Shown in pieces: positions 9,565 to 18,607 of a DNA stretch of 64,000 nt. Each line of letters begins with the position of its first letter. Position 1 is the stretch's first letter. The notes under the pieces were generated by a model, which was given only the letters and a program-made list of their open reading frames with translations, was not told the origin of the DNA and did no database searches. The stretch comes from Treponema sp. Its GTDB lineage: Bacteria; Spirochaetota; Spirochaetia; Treponematales; Treponemataceae. Location of the stretch: positions 19,993-83,992 of the forward strand of contig JAEDDW010000002.1 of assembly GCA_016293645.1 (NCBI GenBank). The letters run 5' to 3'. Made by a program: the position numbers and the translations under genes.

Positions 9565-9852
9565 ATGTTTGTTTCTGTTATGATTGAACCGGGAAGCCTT
9601 GACAGCGGCAAATCACTGGTTGATATTCTCACGAGATATGGGTTTACAAAAATTCAGCGTTCCTGCTGGGAATGTATGAAAGTCCGCGAGGATGAACTGT
9701 CAAATCTAAAAAAGGATCTGGACCGTGTGACTGATTATTATGACAAGCTTAGAATCTATCAGTTTCCTATCAACGGTCTCTTTGTCATTACGGAAATGAA
9801 ACAGAAAAAATGGCGCAAGTGTCAGTTCAGCGGAAGTGCTCCTTCAAGATAA
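9565..9852 (+). CDS. Small Cas2-like ferredoxin-fold protein (orphan)
   Basis: This 95-residue protein begins MFVSVMIEPG and follows a beta-alpha-beta-beta-alpha-beta order: strand, helix SLVDILTRYGF, strand RSCWECMKV, helix DELSNLKKDLDRV, strand KLRIYQFPI, and FVITEM. This spacing and the WEC/IYQF positions resemble Cas2 and VapD nucleases. The Cas2 catalytic aspartate after strand one is a glutamate here (MIEPG). No cas1, other cas gene or CRISPR array is in the window. It precedes prfB by 89 bp and may share its transcript. The family assignment is by eye only. The start was chosen from the promoter position. Confidence 0.5.
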   Translation: MFVSVMIEPGSLDSGKSLVDILTRYGFTKIQRSCWECMKVREDELSNLKKDLDRVTDYYDKLRIYQFPINGLFVITEMKQKKWRKCQFSGSAPSR

Positions 9853-9941
9853 AACAGCTGAAGAAAAAGACAATGCAGATGGATGTGCCTCTGAAAAATG
9901 GAACTCAGGGGCCATGAAGATTTTAAAAATGAGGCCTATAT

Positions 9942-11081
9942 ATGGTAGAAGATTATCAGGAACCAATTTCACAGCTTAAAGAAAACATTCTCTCCGTATG
10001 GGGAAAACTTGATGTTGATGACATAAACAGAAAAATTGCTGAAAAAGAAGAGCTTTCAAATGCTCCGGGATTCTGGGATGACAATGCGAAAGCTACTAAA
10101 GTAATGAATGACATAAAACTTCTCAAGGGAAGAATCGAACCATGGCAGAAACTTGTAGCTGACATCGATGACATTGAGACAATGTACCAGATGGCTTTGG
10201 AAGAAAATGACCAGGCCCTTGAAGCTGAACTGAAGGAAATGTACGAGGCTGCAAACAAGGATTATGATCATTACAGCATTCTCAATCTTTTGAGTGATGA
10301 AGTTGATAAAAACGACTGCTTTCTTTCTGTACATGCCGGGGCAGGCGGAACTGAAGCATGTGACTGGACTTTCATGCTGAGCCGAATGTATCAGAGATGG
10401 GCGGAACGCCATGGATACAAAATTGAAGTTGTATCTGAAGAAGAAGCTGAAGGCGGTCTCAAATCGATAAATATGAGGATTTCAGGAGACTATGTTTATG
10501 GCTTTACAAAAGGTGAGGCCGGAGTTCATCGTCTGGTTCGTATATCTCCATTTGATGCCAATGCACGCCGTCATACTTCTTTTGCCTCTGTGTATGTTTT
10601 CCCGGTTCTCGATGACAATATTGAAGTCAATATTGATCCTAAGGATCTTCGTGTAGATACATACCGTTCTGGCGGCAAGGGTGGTCAGCATGTAAACAAG
10701 ACAGAATCAGCTGTTCGATTTACCCATATTCCGACCGGAATTGTTGTTGCCTGTGACAGTGAAAGATCTCAGCTTATGAACCGTGCTACTGCAATGAGTA
10801 TTCTCCGTTCAAGATTGTACGAGTACTACAAGGAACAGAAAGAAAAGGAAAATTCAAAATTTGCCGGCGAAAAGAAAGACATTTCCTTTGGAAGCCAGAT
10901 CCGCTCATATGTTTTCCAGCCTTATACGATGGTAAATGATCATCGCACAAAACTTAAAGTAGGAAATATTCAGGATGTCATGGACGGAAACATAGATCCG
11001 TTCCTCGATGCATTCCTTTCGGCAAAATGGAAAGGGTTGTCTCTTACTCCAGATGAAGATGACATGGATGATGTTGAATAG
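9942..11081 (+). CDS. prfB: Peptide chain release factor 2
   Basis: This 379-residue protein reads UGA and UAA stop codons and triggers peptide release. It has the RF2 tripeptide SPF (in VRISPFD) for stop-codon reading and the catalytic GGQ in RSGGKGGQHVNKTESAVR near residue 240. Most bacterial prfB genes carry an in-frame UGA near codon 25 that needs a +1 frameshift; here the N-terminus is continuous (QLKENILSVWGKLDVDDINR), so that autoregulation is absent. A GAGG site lies 8 bp before the ATG. The 3' end overlaps the next gene. Confidence 0.97.
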   Translation: MVEDYQEPISQLKENILSVWGKLDVDDINRKIAEKEELSNAPGFWDDNAKATKVMNDIKLLKGRIEPWQKLVADIDDIETMYQMALEENDQALEAELKEMYEAANKDYDHYSILNLLSDEVDKNDCFLSVHAGAGGTEACDWTFMLSRMYQRWAERHGYKIEVVSEEEAEGGLKSINMRISGDYVYGFTKGEAGVHRLVRISPFDANARRHTSFASVYVFPVLDDNIEVNIDPKDLRVDTYRSGGKGGQHVNKTESAVRFTHIPTGIVVACDSERSQLMNRATAMSILRSRLYEYYKEQKEKENSKFAGEKKDISFGSQIRSYVFQPYTMVNDHRTKLKVGNIQDVMDGNIDPFLDAFLSAKWKGLSLTPDEDDMDDVE

Positions 11082-12882
11082 ACGTTTTTTCATCTTTGCA
11101 TTTTTTTTCTCTTTTTTCATATCTCATGTGCTTGCTGATGACTGGGTGCTTGCTGCCAGAAAATTTGATTTCACTCAGAATAAAAAGCGGGATGTTTCTG
11201 AAGAAGAATTTTCATCGCTGATTCCGCAGATTCTCCTTGAACAGATTTCTGAAAGAATTGAAAGAAACACTTCAACCAAAGAGCTCATGGACAGAACTCT
11301 TGAGAATCTCCTGGTTGAACGGCAGTCTCTATTTCTTCAGCTGTCAAAAGAAAATAAAAAAAGGGACTCTCTTGTTCTTACTACATCAAGTGAAAAAAAA
11401 CTGAAGAAAGCCATTGCTGAGCAGCAGAAAAAAATCAAGGAAGTGGAAGACAAGATAGACGAAAATCTTAGAAAGACCAGCCAGCTTCGGGATGAATATA
11501 GAAGAGAAAACGAAGGTGGTGGCAATAAGGTTGAATCTGACTATAATCTGCTGTTCAATCCATTTACCAATCTTTTTGTAAAGAAAACCGAAAGAATGCT
11601 GGAAGATCCAAAGTCCGAAAATATCGTTCTTTATAAAAATGATCCTTCTGCACTTTACACTGTCTCTGAGACGGCATTGAAACAAGGTCCCCAAAGCAGG
11701 GTTTTTGAAAAGGAAATGATTTCTTCAAAAATCAATGGAATGATTGATGGAACCATAACTGTATACGGAAGTTATTTTTCCGTTACCTGCAGTCTTTACG
11801 TGTATCCGGGTAAAAATCTTGTTGGAACAGTTACCGAAGTCGGTTCTCTTAGGGATTGTGCTTCCGTAGTAAGAAATGTTGCTGCGTATCTTGGTCCGTT
11901 GATTACAAACCAGCTTCCTGTTGAACTGTTTTTTGAAATTCAGCCTGAGGAAATCAGAAAAGATGTAAAAATTACCATTGATGGAATTTTCTTCGACGGA
12001 ATACCTAAGAAGGTCGATATTGACCGTGGAAAGCATACTGTGAAGGTTGAGTGCCCGGGCTACCATTCAAGGATGATCAGCTATTATTTCAAGGAGTCTT
12101 CTCAATTCATTGTTCGTGGTGACATGATCAAAAAAAGCGATTCAAAAGTTTCTGTCACCATCGTGGATCCTGTTCCAGGTTCTGTATATGCGGATGGTAA
12201 ATTCATTTCTGAAATTTCTGAAAATACCCGAAGCGCAAATGGAACCTTAAATGTCTTTGGAACCCCGATAATCGGTCAGTTCCGTGCTGTTGAGAAAGGA
12301 ACTAAGATAGTCAGAGAAAAGGTTGTTGATGACAATGGAAAAGAAAGAATTGTAGAAAAAGAAAAACAAGGTGACAGTCTTTCTTTTTTCTATTATGTTC
12401 CGGAAAATCTTCAGGTTGAAGGTGCAAACCTGGCCGTCAAAGGCAAACCTATGGATCATGCATCTTATATTGATAATAGAAGAATTTGGACATATCGCGC
12501 ATATACACTTCTGGTCCTTTCCATGCCGTTTACACTTTTTACTGTTGGAAAATATAATGCTGCTGTCAATGCATACAATGCATCTTCCCTTAATACTCTC
12601 GATGAGGTTGAACGGTGGGAAAAGTCAAAGAAGATTGCGACAAGCATAACAACAGTATGCGCCTGTCTGTTTGGTCTTGAGCTTATACGTTATCTATACG
12701 CGGCGAATTCAGTACTTCCGGAAATTGCGCATAAGGCATCGGCCCTTGAACTGGAAAAATCAGAAAAGAAGCTTCAGGAGATTTTCCCTGTTGTTGAGAA
12801 GGATGCTGCTGCTGCTGTAGATGAGGATGCTGCAGCTGCAGGTAAAGATATTGAAGAGAAGAGTGAAGAGTCGGCTAAATGA
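11068..12882 (+). CDS. Exported PEGA-domain protein of unknown function
   Basis: This protein of about 604 residues starts inside the 3' end of prfB (ATG at 11068 or 11071), which places the signal peptide FFIFAFFFSFFISHVLA at the N-terminus. A coiled coil follows (residues about 85-150). The middle is beta-rich, with a PEGA-like domain near residue 300 (ITIDGIFFDGIPKKVDIDRG) and a second related repeat (VTIVDPVPGSVYADGKF). Two hydrophobic stretches near the C-terminus (YTLLVLSMPFTLFTVG and ATSITTVCACLFGLEL) could anchor it in a membrane, and an Ala/Glu-rich tail ends it. PEGA domains occur in surface and periplasmic proteins. No catalytic motif is seen. Confidence 0.65.
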   Translation: MMLNRRFFIFAFFFSFFISHVLADDWVLAARKFDFTQNKKRDVSEEEFSSLIPQILLEQISERIERNTSTKELMDRTLENLLVERQSLFLQLSKENKKRDSLVLTTSSEKKLKKAIAEQQKKIKEVEDKIDENLRKTSQLRDEYRRENEGGGNKVESDYNLLFNPFTNLFVKKTERMLEDPKSENIVLYKNDPSALYTVSETALKQGPQSRVFEKEMISSKINGMIDGTITVYGSYFSVTCSLYVYPGKNLVGTVTEVGSLRDCASVVRNVAAYLGPLITNQLPVELFFEIQPEEIRKDVKITIDGIFFDGIPKKVDIDRGKHTVKVECPGYHSRMISYYFKESSQFIVRGDMIKKSDSKVSVTIVDPVPGSVYADGKFISEISENTRSANGTLNVFGTPIIGQFRAVEKGTKIVREKVVDDNGKERIVEKEKQGDSLSFFYYVPENLQVEGANLAVKGKPMDHASYIDNRRIWTYRAYTLLVLSMPFTLFTVGKYNAAVNAYNASSLNTLDEVERWEKSKKIATSITTVCACLFGLELIRYLYAANSVLPEIAHKASALELEKSEKKLQEIFPVVEKDAAAAVDEDAAAAGKDIEEKSEESAK

Positions 12883-12920
12883 CGTCATTTCATCGATAAT
12901 TTTGTGAATGGAGACTTAAT

Positions 12921-13793
12921 ATGGGCAAACTTTCTTTTGCGGAAAAATTCAAAAATCTCTTTGCAGGAAAAAACAAGGAAACGCAGGTTCTTTTTGAAGA
13001 TCTTACAGATGCCCTCATTGAAGGTGATATTGGCGCAAAAAATGCCGTGACTCTTGTTGATCAGCTTGAAAATATATGCAGGGAATCAAAAATTGATTCT
13101 CAGAATGAAATTTCCGCTGAATTGAAGAGACTCCTTCTTGACCAGGTGAAGGCCGTTGAATTTACTCCTGAGAAATCAAAGGTCAATGTTTGGATGATAC
13201 TTGGTGTCAACGGTGTCGGGAAGACTACTTCGGTTGCAAAAATGGCAAAACTTTATGCTGACAGGGGCGAAAACGTCATCATGGCAGCTTCTGATACGTT
13301 CCGTGCTGCTGCTGTTGATCAGATTTCCATGCATGGAGAAAGACTTGGAATCAGAGTTGTAAAACACCAGATGGGTAGTGATCCTTCTTCTGTTGTCTTT
13401 GATGCTGCTGAAGCATGTCGTGCTGGCGGTGGAGGACTTGTTCTTGCAGATACCGCTGGACGTCTTCACAATAAAGAAAATCTTGTGAACGAACTTAAGA
13501 AGATTGACAGGATCTGTCGTTCAAAGGCAGATGAAGGATGTTATAAGAAAATTCTTGTCATTGATGCAACTACCGGGCAAAACGCAGTCCGCCAGGCGGA
13601 AGTGTTTCATGAAGCTGTTGGGGTTGATGCCCTTATTCTTACGAAATATGATTCGACAGCAAAAGGTGGCGGACTGGTGACGATTTGCAGAGATCTTGGA
13701 ATTCCAGCCCTTTTCGTATGTACTGGCGAGAAATATGAAAATATAGCTGAGTTCAATTCAGAAAAATATGTAGATGAATTCATCGGATTGTAA
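12921..13793 (+). CDS. ftsY: Signal recognition particle receptor FtsY
   Basis: This 290-residue SRP-family GTPase docks ribosome-nascent chain complexes at the inner membrane. An N-domain of four helices comes first, then the G-domain: GVNGVGKTTSVAKMA (G1), DTFRAAAVDQ, DTAGRLHNKENL (G3), TKYDSTAKGG (G4) and the closing GEKYENIAEF. It lacks the long acidic A-domain of the E. coli protein, as in many bacteria. A GGAG site precedes the ATG. It lies between two exported-protein or envelope gene groups. Confidence 0.95.
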   Translation: MGKLSFAEKFKNLFAGKNKETQVLFEDLTDALIEGDIGAKNAVTLVDQLENICRESKIDSQNEISAELKRLLLDQVKAVEFTPEKSKVNVWMILGVNGVGKTTSVAKMAKLYADRGENVIMAASDTFRAAAVDQISMHGERLGIRVVKHQMGSDPSSVVFDAAEACRAGGGGLVLADTAGRLHNKENLVNELKKIDRICRSKADEGCYKKILVIDATTGQNAVRQAEVFHEAVGVDALILTKYDSTAKGGGLVTICRDLGIPALFVCTGEKYENIAEFNSEKYVDEFIGL

Positions 13794-13797
13794 GCAA

Positions 13798-14757
13798 ATG
13801 GATATTGTTACAGCTTCATTAAGCCTTTATCTTTTATTTCCAATTATCTCAGAAAGACAGCAGCATTATGCAGATCTTATAAAAAGGAATGTTACATCTG
13901 ATCCTGAAGTCATTGAAAAAAGAATTGAACTTCTTAAATTTCTTGGCTTTGAAGGAAACGATTATAATTTTGATGATCTTCAATTTACTCCTGATGATGA
14001 AAGTGATGAAACTGTAAATGAATCTGTAGCTGAAAAATATTTTACTGATACAAAGAACAAACTTAAGCTTTACGAATATGAGGATGAGAAATTCTATGTC
14101 GGTGAGATGGAAGGTGAACGTTCCAGTGTGATTTCTAAGAATGCTGAGATTGTATCCAGGGTAAAATATGACAGTTCATTCAGAATGATTGAAGAAATAG
14201 ACTGGAAGGTTGCTTCCAATGTTGCTGATTCCCTGATGCTTTCCAGAAAAAACTGGTATTATACAGAAAACAATATCTTCATGACGGAAGAGAATTTTAA
14301 GGAAAATACTTTTTCTGATATTGTGTATGACAGTGAAAAAGTTCCGGTAAAAATTTCTTTGTATTCAGTTGAAAAACAAAATAGTGATGTTGAAAAGAAC
14401 GATTCTGAAGAGAAATCAGAAAAGAGAAATCTTTCAAAAATTTCCTATTATGAATATGATGGTGAAAAGCGTGTCGTTTCAGACAAAGAAGAATTTTACG
14501 AACAGAAAAAAAACGATACGACTGGAAGAATCAAGGACGTAATTGTCTATACCCATGAAAAAAAATATTTTTATACTGAAAATTCCAAAACTCCGGATGT
14601 GAAATATTATGAAGACGGAAAACTCAGGCTTGAAACACAGATGCTTGATGACGATTCTTATTATGAATCTGTGTTCTTTTCCGGTGGAAATGCAGTCAGA
14701 TCAAAAATTGTTGATGGCATGAAAGTGGAAGAAAAATTCTTCCTTTATAAGGAATAG
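13798..14757 (+). CDS. Conserved-context protein of unknown function
   Basis: I do not recognise this 319-residue protein. It begins with a hydrophobic segment (DIVTASLSLYLLFPII) that may be an uncleaved signal or membrane anchor. The rest is very acidic and rich in Tyr, Asp, Glu and Lys, with repeated tyrosine-glycine turns ('YYEYDGEKRVVSD', 'VKYYEDGKLRLE') that resemble MORN or toxin-type YD repeats in spacing. It follows ftsY by 4 bp and ends 2 bp before the LolC-like gene, so it is translated with the exporter and may serve it. An in-frame ATG at 13774 inside ftsY is possible, but has no ribosome-binding site. Confidence 0.55.
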   Translation: MDIVTASLSLYLLFPIISERQQHYADLIKRNVTSDPEVIEKRIELLKFLGFEGNDYNFDDLQFTPDDESDETVNESVAEKYFTDTKNKLKLYEYEDEKFYVGEMEGERSSVISKNAEIVSRVKYDSSFRMIEEIDWKVASNVADSLMLSRKNWYYTENNIFMTEENFKENTFSDIVYDSEKVPVKISLYSVEKQNSDVEKNDSEEKSEKRNLSKISYYEYDGEKRVVSDKEEFYEQKKNDTTGRIKDVIVYTHEKKYFYTENSKTPDVKYYEDGKLRLETQMLDDDSYYESVFFSGGNAVRSKIVDGMKVEEKFFLYKE

Positions 14758-14759
14758 CC

Positions 14760-15983
14760 ATGTCTGATTTTAACTGGGTTTTTTTTGTTTCCAAAAGGCT
14801 GGCTAAAGTTGACAGAAAAGGTAGAACTGCTGTTACTTCATGGATTGCTTCTGTCGGTGTATGTATAGGAGTAATGGCCCTTATTGTTGTTATGGCTGTC
14901 ATGAATGGATTTCAGATGAGTTTCAAGGATTCCATAATGGAAATTTCTTCATACCATGTCAGGGTTTCAAATGTATCCTCTGACAGGGAAAATGAATTCC
15001 TTGGTTTCTGCAGCCGGAACAATGCACTGTGCACGGTGGAATTCCATGAAGCCCAGGGGCTTATGGTCAGCAGAAAAGGACTTCAGACTGCTTCGATCAT
15101 AAGGGCTGTCCCGGAAAACATAAACCAGATTGACAAAGGATTTGCCAGAGAACTGAAAATCATTTCCGGAAAATTTGATCTGTCAAAGCCTGATTACATC
15201 ATAGTTGGAAATACAATTGCCTATAACCTTGGATTGAGAAGGGGAAGCAAAGTTAACATAGCGGCCTTAAGCGGTTCAAGTGACAGAGAGCTTCTGTCTG
15301 AAAACAGGGAATTTACTGTGACTGGAATTTTCTTTTGTGGATATGCGGATATCAATGCCGGCTACTCGTTTGTGAGCAGTGATGCCGCCAGAAAATACTT
15401 CAGTATGAGCAGAGGAAAATCATATGGCATAAAACTTAAATCAGAAAACCGCTCTTATGATTTTGCAAAATCCATTGCAGAAAACTTTCCTGATGTAGAG
15501 GCTGTAACGTGGCAGAATTACAACAGAAGTTTTTTTGGAGTCCTTCGTATGGAAAAGATATTTCTGTTCATTGTTGTAATGCTCATTTTCCTTGTTGTTG
15601 CGATAAATATTTTCAATTCCATGAGAAGGCTTGTGTATGAAAGAAAGGATGATATTGCAGTGCTTTCTGCCCTGGGGGGTAATCCTCGAAGCATAAGTAA
15701 TGTATTTCTTCTGCAGGGATTGAAAACAGGCGTGCTTGGAGCCGTTCCTGGACTTCTTCTTGGTCTTGCCGTCAGTCAGAATATATCTGCGCTCTTTAGG
15801 TTTGCCTCTGATGTCACCGGAAATTCCATGTTCCTTGCCTATGCAAGAATTCCTGCTAGAAATTTTCCATCCGAGGTTGCCATGATTTTTCTTTTTGGAC
15901 TTCTGTCGGCCTTTTTAGCTTCCTTACTGGCCGGAAGAAATGTGCTTAAGATGACAGTTGCGGAGGTGCTGAGGGATGAATGA
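14760..15983 (+). CDS. LolC/LolE-like ABC transporter permease
   Basis: This 407-residue protein is one of two FtsX-type permeases of a lipoprotein-releasing ABC exporter. Its N-terminal cytoplasmic segment has FFVSKRLAK, followed by the first membrane helix (VGVCIGVMALIVVMAVMNGFQ), a large periplasmic domain of about 200 residues, and three helices in the C-terminal part (FLFIVVMLIFLVVAINIF; GVLGAVPGLLLGLAV; MIFLFGLLSAFLASLLAG). It starts 2 bp after the unknown gene and overlaps lolD by 8 bp. The known role of the family is extracting lipoproteins from the inner membrane and handing them to LolA. Confidence 0.85.
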   Translation: MSDFNWVFFVSKRLAKVDRKGRTAVTSWIASVGVCIGVMALIVVMAVMNGFQMSFKDSIMEISSYHVRVSNVSSDRENEFLGFCSRNNALCTVEFHEAQGLMVSRKGLQTASIIRAVPENINQIDKGFARELKIISGKFDLSKPDYIIVGNTIAYNLGLRRGSKVNIAALSGSSDRELLSENREFTVTGIFFCGYADINAGYSFVSSDAARKYFSMSRGKSYGIKLKSENRSYDFAKSIAENFPDVEAVTWQNYNRSFFGVLRMEKIFLFIVVMLIFLVVAINIFNSMRRLVYERKDDIAVLSALGGNPRSISNVFLLQGLKTGVLGAVPGLLLGLAVSQNISALFRFASDVTGNSMFLAYARIPARNFPSEVAMIFLFGLLSAFLASLLAGRNVLKMTVAEVLRDE

Positions 15984-16659
15984 TAAAGTCGTACTTGAAC
16001 TGAAAGATGTCTGCAAAAATTATTTTTCAGGCGGAACGGAACTTAAAATACTCTCAAACCTTAATCTTTCTCTTTGTGCCGGTCAGCGATGTGTAATCGT
16101 AGGTAAAAGCGGATGCGGAAAATCTACCTTGCTGAATATGATCGGTGGCCTTGATACCGTGACTTCAGGATCAGTCATTATCAACAACACTGACATGAAA
16201 GATATGAATACAAAGCAGATGAATGACTTCAGAAAAAAAAGTCTTGGATTGATTTTCCAGTTCCATTATCTGCTTAAAGATTTCACTGCTGCCGAAAATA
16301 TTTTTCTCCCGGCCTATATGGCAGGCATGAAAAGGAAAGATGCCATGGAAAAAGCAAATGCACTTATCGATGAAGTCGGACTTTTTGAAAGAAAAGACCA
16401 TCTTCCTTCTCAGCTTTCTGGTGGCGAAAGACAGAGAGTTGCCGTTGCAAGAAGTCTTGTGAATGATCCTGAATTGATTCTCGCAGATGAACCTACGGGT
16501 AATCTTGATCCTGAAAATGCACTCATCATCGGGGACATGCTTTTTTCTTTGTCAGAAAAATTCAATAAAACTCTTGTCCTCGTTACCCATGACATGAATC
16601 TTGCTTCAAAAGGTGATGTCAGATATTCCCTTGAAAATGGAGCTCTCGTTGAGAAATGA
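15976..16659 (+). CDS. lolD: LolD-like ABC transporter ATPase
   Basis: This 227-residue ATPase powers lipoprotein release. It has Walker A GKSGCGKST near residue 42, the Q-loop FQFHYLLKDF, the signature LSGGERQR, Walker B LILADEPTG and the switch histidine in VTHD. It is cotranscribed between the two permeases, overlapping the first by 8 bp and the second by 4 bp (ATGA). Confidence 0.92.
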   Translation: MNDKVVLELKDVCKNYFSGGTELKILSNLNLSLCAGQRCVIVGKSGCGKSTLLNMIGGLDTVTSGSVIINNTDMKDMNTKQMNDFRKKSLGLIFQFHYLLKDFTAAENIFLPAYMAGMKRKDAMEKANALIDEVGLFERKDHLPSQLSGGERQRVAVARSLVNDPELILADEPTGNLDPENALIIGDMLFSLSEKFNKTLVLVTHDMNLASKGDVRYSLENGALVEK

Positions 16660-17999
16660 ACATAGCCTGCAGTTTTTTATATGCCAGAAAAGTTTTTTTC
16701 TCACACGGTGCATCAGGGGGCGGTGCTTCCATTGGACACAGATCTTTGCTTGGGGCTGTAATCTGCATAGCTGTCAGTCTTGTTCCTCTTGTTGCGCTGA
16801 CTTCTGTCAGTTCTGGTATGATTTCCGGCATGACTGGCCGCATGATTCATCTTTCCACTCATGACATTCAGGTTGCCGTTCCGTCTGATTGTGAATCTCT
16901 TTCTTCTTCTGGATCCTTTATTGAACTTTCGAAGAAGTTTTCCGGTGTTGATGGCGTGATCAATGTCCATCCTGAAGTGCAGGGAATGGCTCTTGCGACG
17001 GGAAAATCCTATAGGACCGGAGCCACCTTCCGTGGTGTTAGAAAAGATGTCTTTGATGTGGATCCATATTTCGCAGCTTTGTTTTCCATTGTAGAAGGGT
17101 CTCCCGATTTATCAAAGAAACGCAGTGCGGTCATTGGACAGAAACTTTCAGAAATTCTTGATGTTCATCCTGGTGATGCCTTAAGGCTCATTACAATGAA
17201 TTCAGACGGAACAAAATTTGTTCCAAAAGTTTCATCGTTCACCGTAACCGGTGTTGTCTCCTGCGGCTATCAGGAACTGGATGCCTTGTGGGTTTTTATT
17301 CCGCTGGAAGATGCCTTTGGTGCGGTTGCCGCTTCTTCTTCAAGATTTGTCATTGGCCTTGAGACGGAAGATTCATTCAGTAAAAAGCTTTTTGAGATAT
17401 GTTCTGCGGTGAGAATTAAACTTCTTTCCGATCCCTTGCTTGCCGCTAGCGAAGTAGAAACCTGGCAGCAGGCCAATGCTTCCCAGTTTGAAAATTTCGC
17501 ATCGACGAAAGCCCTTCTCATTGTCATCATGTTTGCCATAATTCTGGTCGCATGCATAAATATAAGTTCTTCAATCGTAATGATCGTCATGGAAAGACGA
17601 AAAGAGATTGCCATACTCAAAAGCAGTGGAGCTTCTTCCGGTGAAATTACGATGGCCTTTGTGTTCGTAGGTCTTCTTGCAGGAGGCTTTGGAATTCTTG
17701 CAGGAGTTCCATCTGGAATCATTGTCTCTGTATTCATAAATTCTATAATCGCAGGTCTGGAAAAAATCATGAACGCATCTGTCGGTTTTGTATATATGAT
17801 TTTCAATGGTGGAGAAAATTTTTCAGGATTAAAGATCCTTGATCCAGCTTTCTATCTGCAGGAAATTCCAGTTAACATACCTTCAGCTGAAATTTTTCTC
17901 ATAGTGGTTCTCACTATACTTTTGTCTCTTGTAATGTCCATCGTCCCGTCCATAAAAGCCGGAAGATCCAAAATAATCGAAGTCCTGAAAAAAAGCTGA
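16656..17999 (+). CDS. LolC/LolE-like ABC transporter permease (second subunit)
   Basis: This 447-residue protein is the second permease of the same exporter. It has an N-terminal cytoplasmic helix (FLYARKVFF), membrane helix 1 (SLLGAVICIAVSLVPLVALT), a large periplasmic domain, then helices at LLIVIMFAIILVACINI, IVSVFINSIIA and EIFLIVVLTILLSLVMS. Its C-terminus has a 45-residue insertion (MNASVGFVYMIFNGGENFSG) before the last helix. It overlaps lolD by 4 bp and closes the operon. A heterodimer with the first permease is inferred, as in LolCDE. Confidence 0.85.
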   Translation: MNIACSFLYARKVFFSHGASGGGASIGHRSLLGAVICIAVSLVPLVALTSVSSGMISGMTGRMIHLSTHDIQVAVPSDCESLSSSGSFIELSKKFSGVDGVINVHPEVQGMALATGKSYRTGATFRGVRKDVFDVDPYFAALFSIVEGSPDLSKKRSAVIGQKLSEILDVHPGDALRLITMNSDGTKFVPKVSSFTVTGVVSCGYQELDALWVFIPLEDAFGAVAASSSRFVIGLETEDSFSKKLFEICSAVRIKLLSDPLLAASEVETWQQANASQFENFASTKALLIVIMFAIILVACINISSSIVMIVMERRKEIAILKSSGASSGEITMAFVFVGLLAGGFGILAGVPSGIIVSVFINSIIAGLEKIMNASVGFVYMIFNGGENFSGLKILDPAFYLQEIPVNIPSAEIFLIVVLTILLSLVMSIVPSIKAGRSKIIEVLKKS

Positions 18000-18017
18000 A
18001 CTGAAACTTCGCGGATT

Positions 18018-18046
18018 TTGAATTTTTCCCCATTATGTTGTATATT
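18018..18046 (+). promoter_or_regulatory. Promoter of mcsA-mcsB-clpC
   Basis: TTGAAT (18018-18023), 17-bp spacer, TATATT (18041-18046). A leader of about 18 nt with GAGGGG at 18061-18066 then precedes the ATG, so this promoter has a normal Shine-Dalgarno start. No CtsR-type direct repeat was recognised nearby. Confidence 0.7.
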
Positions 18047-18070
18047 TAAGATGACTATTAGAGGGGAAAA

Positions 18071-18607
18071 ATGATCTGCGACTTTTGTCATGAACGTGAA
18101 GCCGTAATTTTTATGGAACAGATGACCGGTATTGGTCAGCGGCGGAAAATAAACATTTGTCTTGAATGCGCAATGGAAAGAGGAATCTCTCCTGATCCTA
18201 AGAATATAGAATCTTCAATTGGAAATCTTTTCAAGGAACTTGCAGACGTATCAAAAAAAATCTCTGAAAAGGAAAACAGGATTTGTCCTGTCTGCGGGAC
18301 TTCTCTTGGTGAAATAAGAAAAACTGGAAAAGCCGGATGTCCCGAATGTTATGCTATTTTTAAAAATGACATCAGACAGATGCTTGAGAACAACGGTGTC
18401 AAAGATGTCTTCAAGGGAACAATGCCTGCAAGGCTTTCAACAATTCATTCCGTTTTGAATGACCGCGTTATTCTGCAGAACAAACTCAACGATGCCTTGA
18501 GCCGAGAAGATTATGAAAAGGCTGCCATGTACAGGGACTACCTGAAAGCTCTTGAAAAGCAATCTGTTTCTGACGGATCTGAAAATGGTCAGGAGGAATC
18601 GGATTAA
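18071..18607 (+). CDS. mcsA: McsA-like zinc-finger/UVR-domain protein
   Basis: This 178-residue protein has two pairs of CxxC knuckles in its first half (CDFC near residue 3, CLEC near 36, CPVC near 76, CPEC near 95) that should bind zinc. A UVR motif follows near residue 140 (LNDALSREDYEKAAMYRDYL). McsA activates the arginine kinase McsB and tunes Clp proteolysis in Firmicutes. It has a good ribosome-binding site and is followed at once by the McsB homologue (overlap of the last base of its stop codon). Confidence 0.85.
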   Translation: MICDFCHEREAVIFMEQMTGIGQRRKINICLECAMERGISPDPKNIESSIGNLFKELADVSKKISEKENRICPVCGTSLGEIRKTGKAGCPECYAIFKNDIRQMLENNGVKDVFKGTMPARLSTIHSVLNDRVILQNKLNDALSREDYEKAAMYRDYLKALEKQSVSDGSENGQEESD

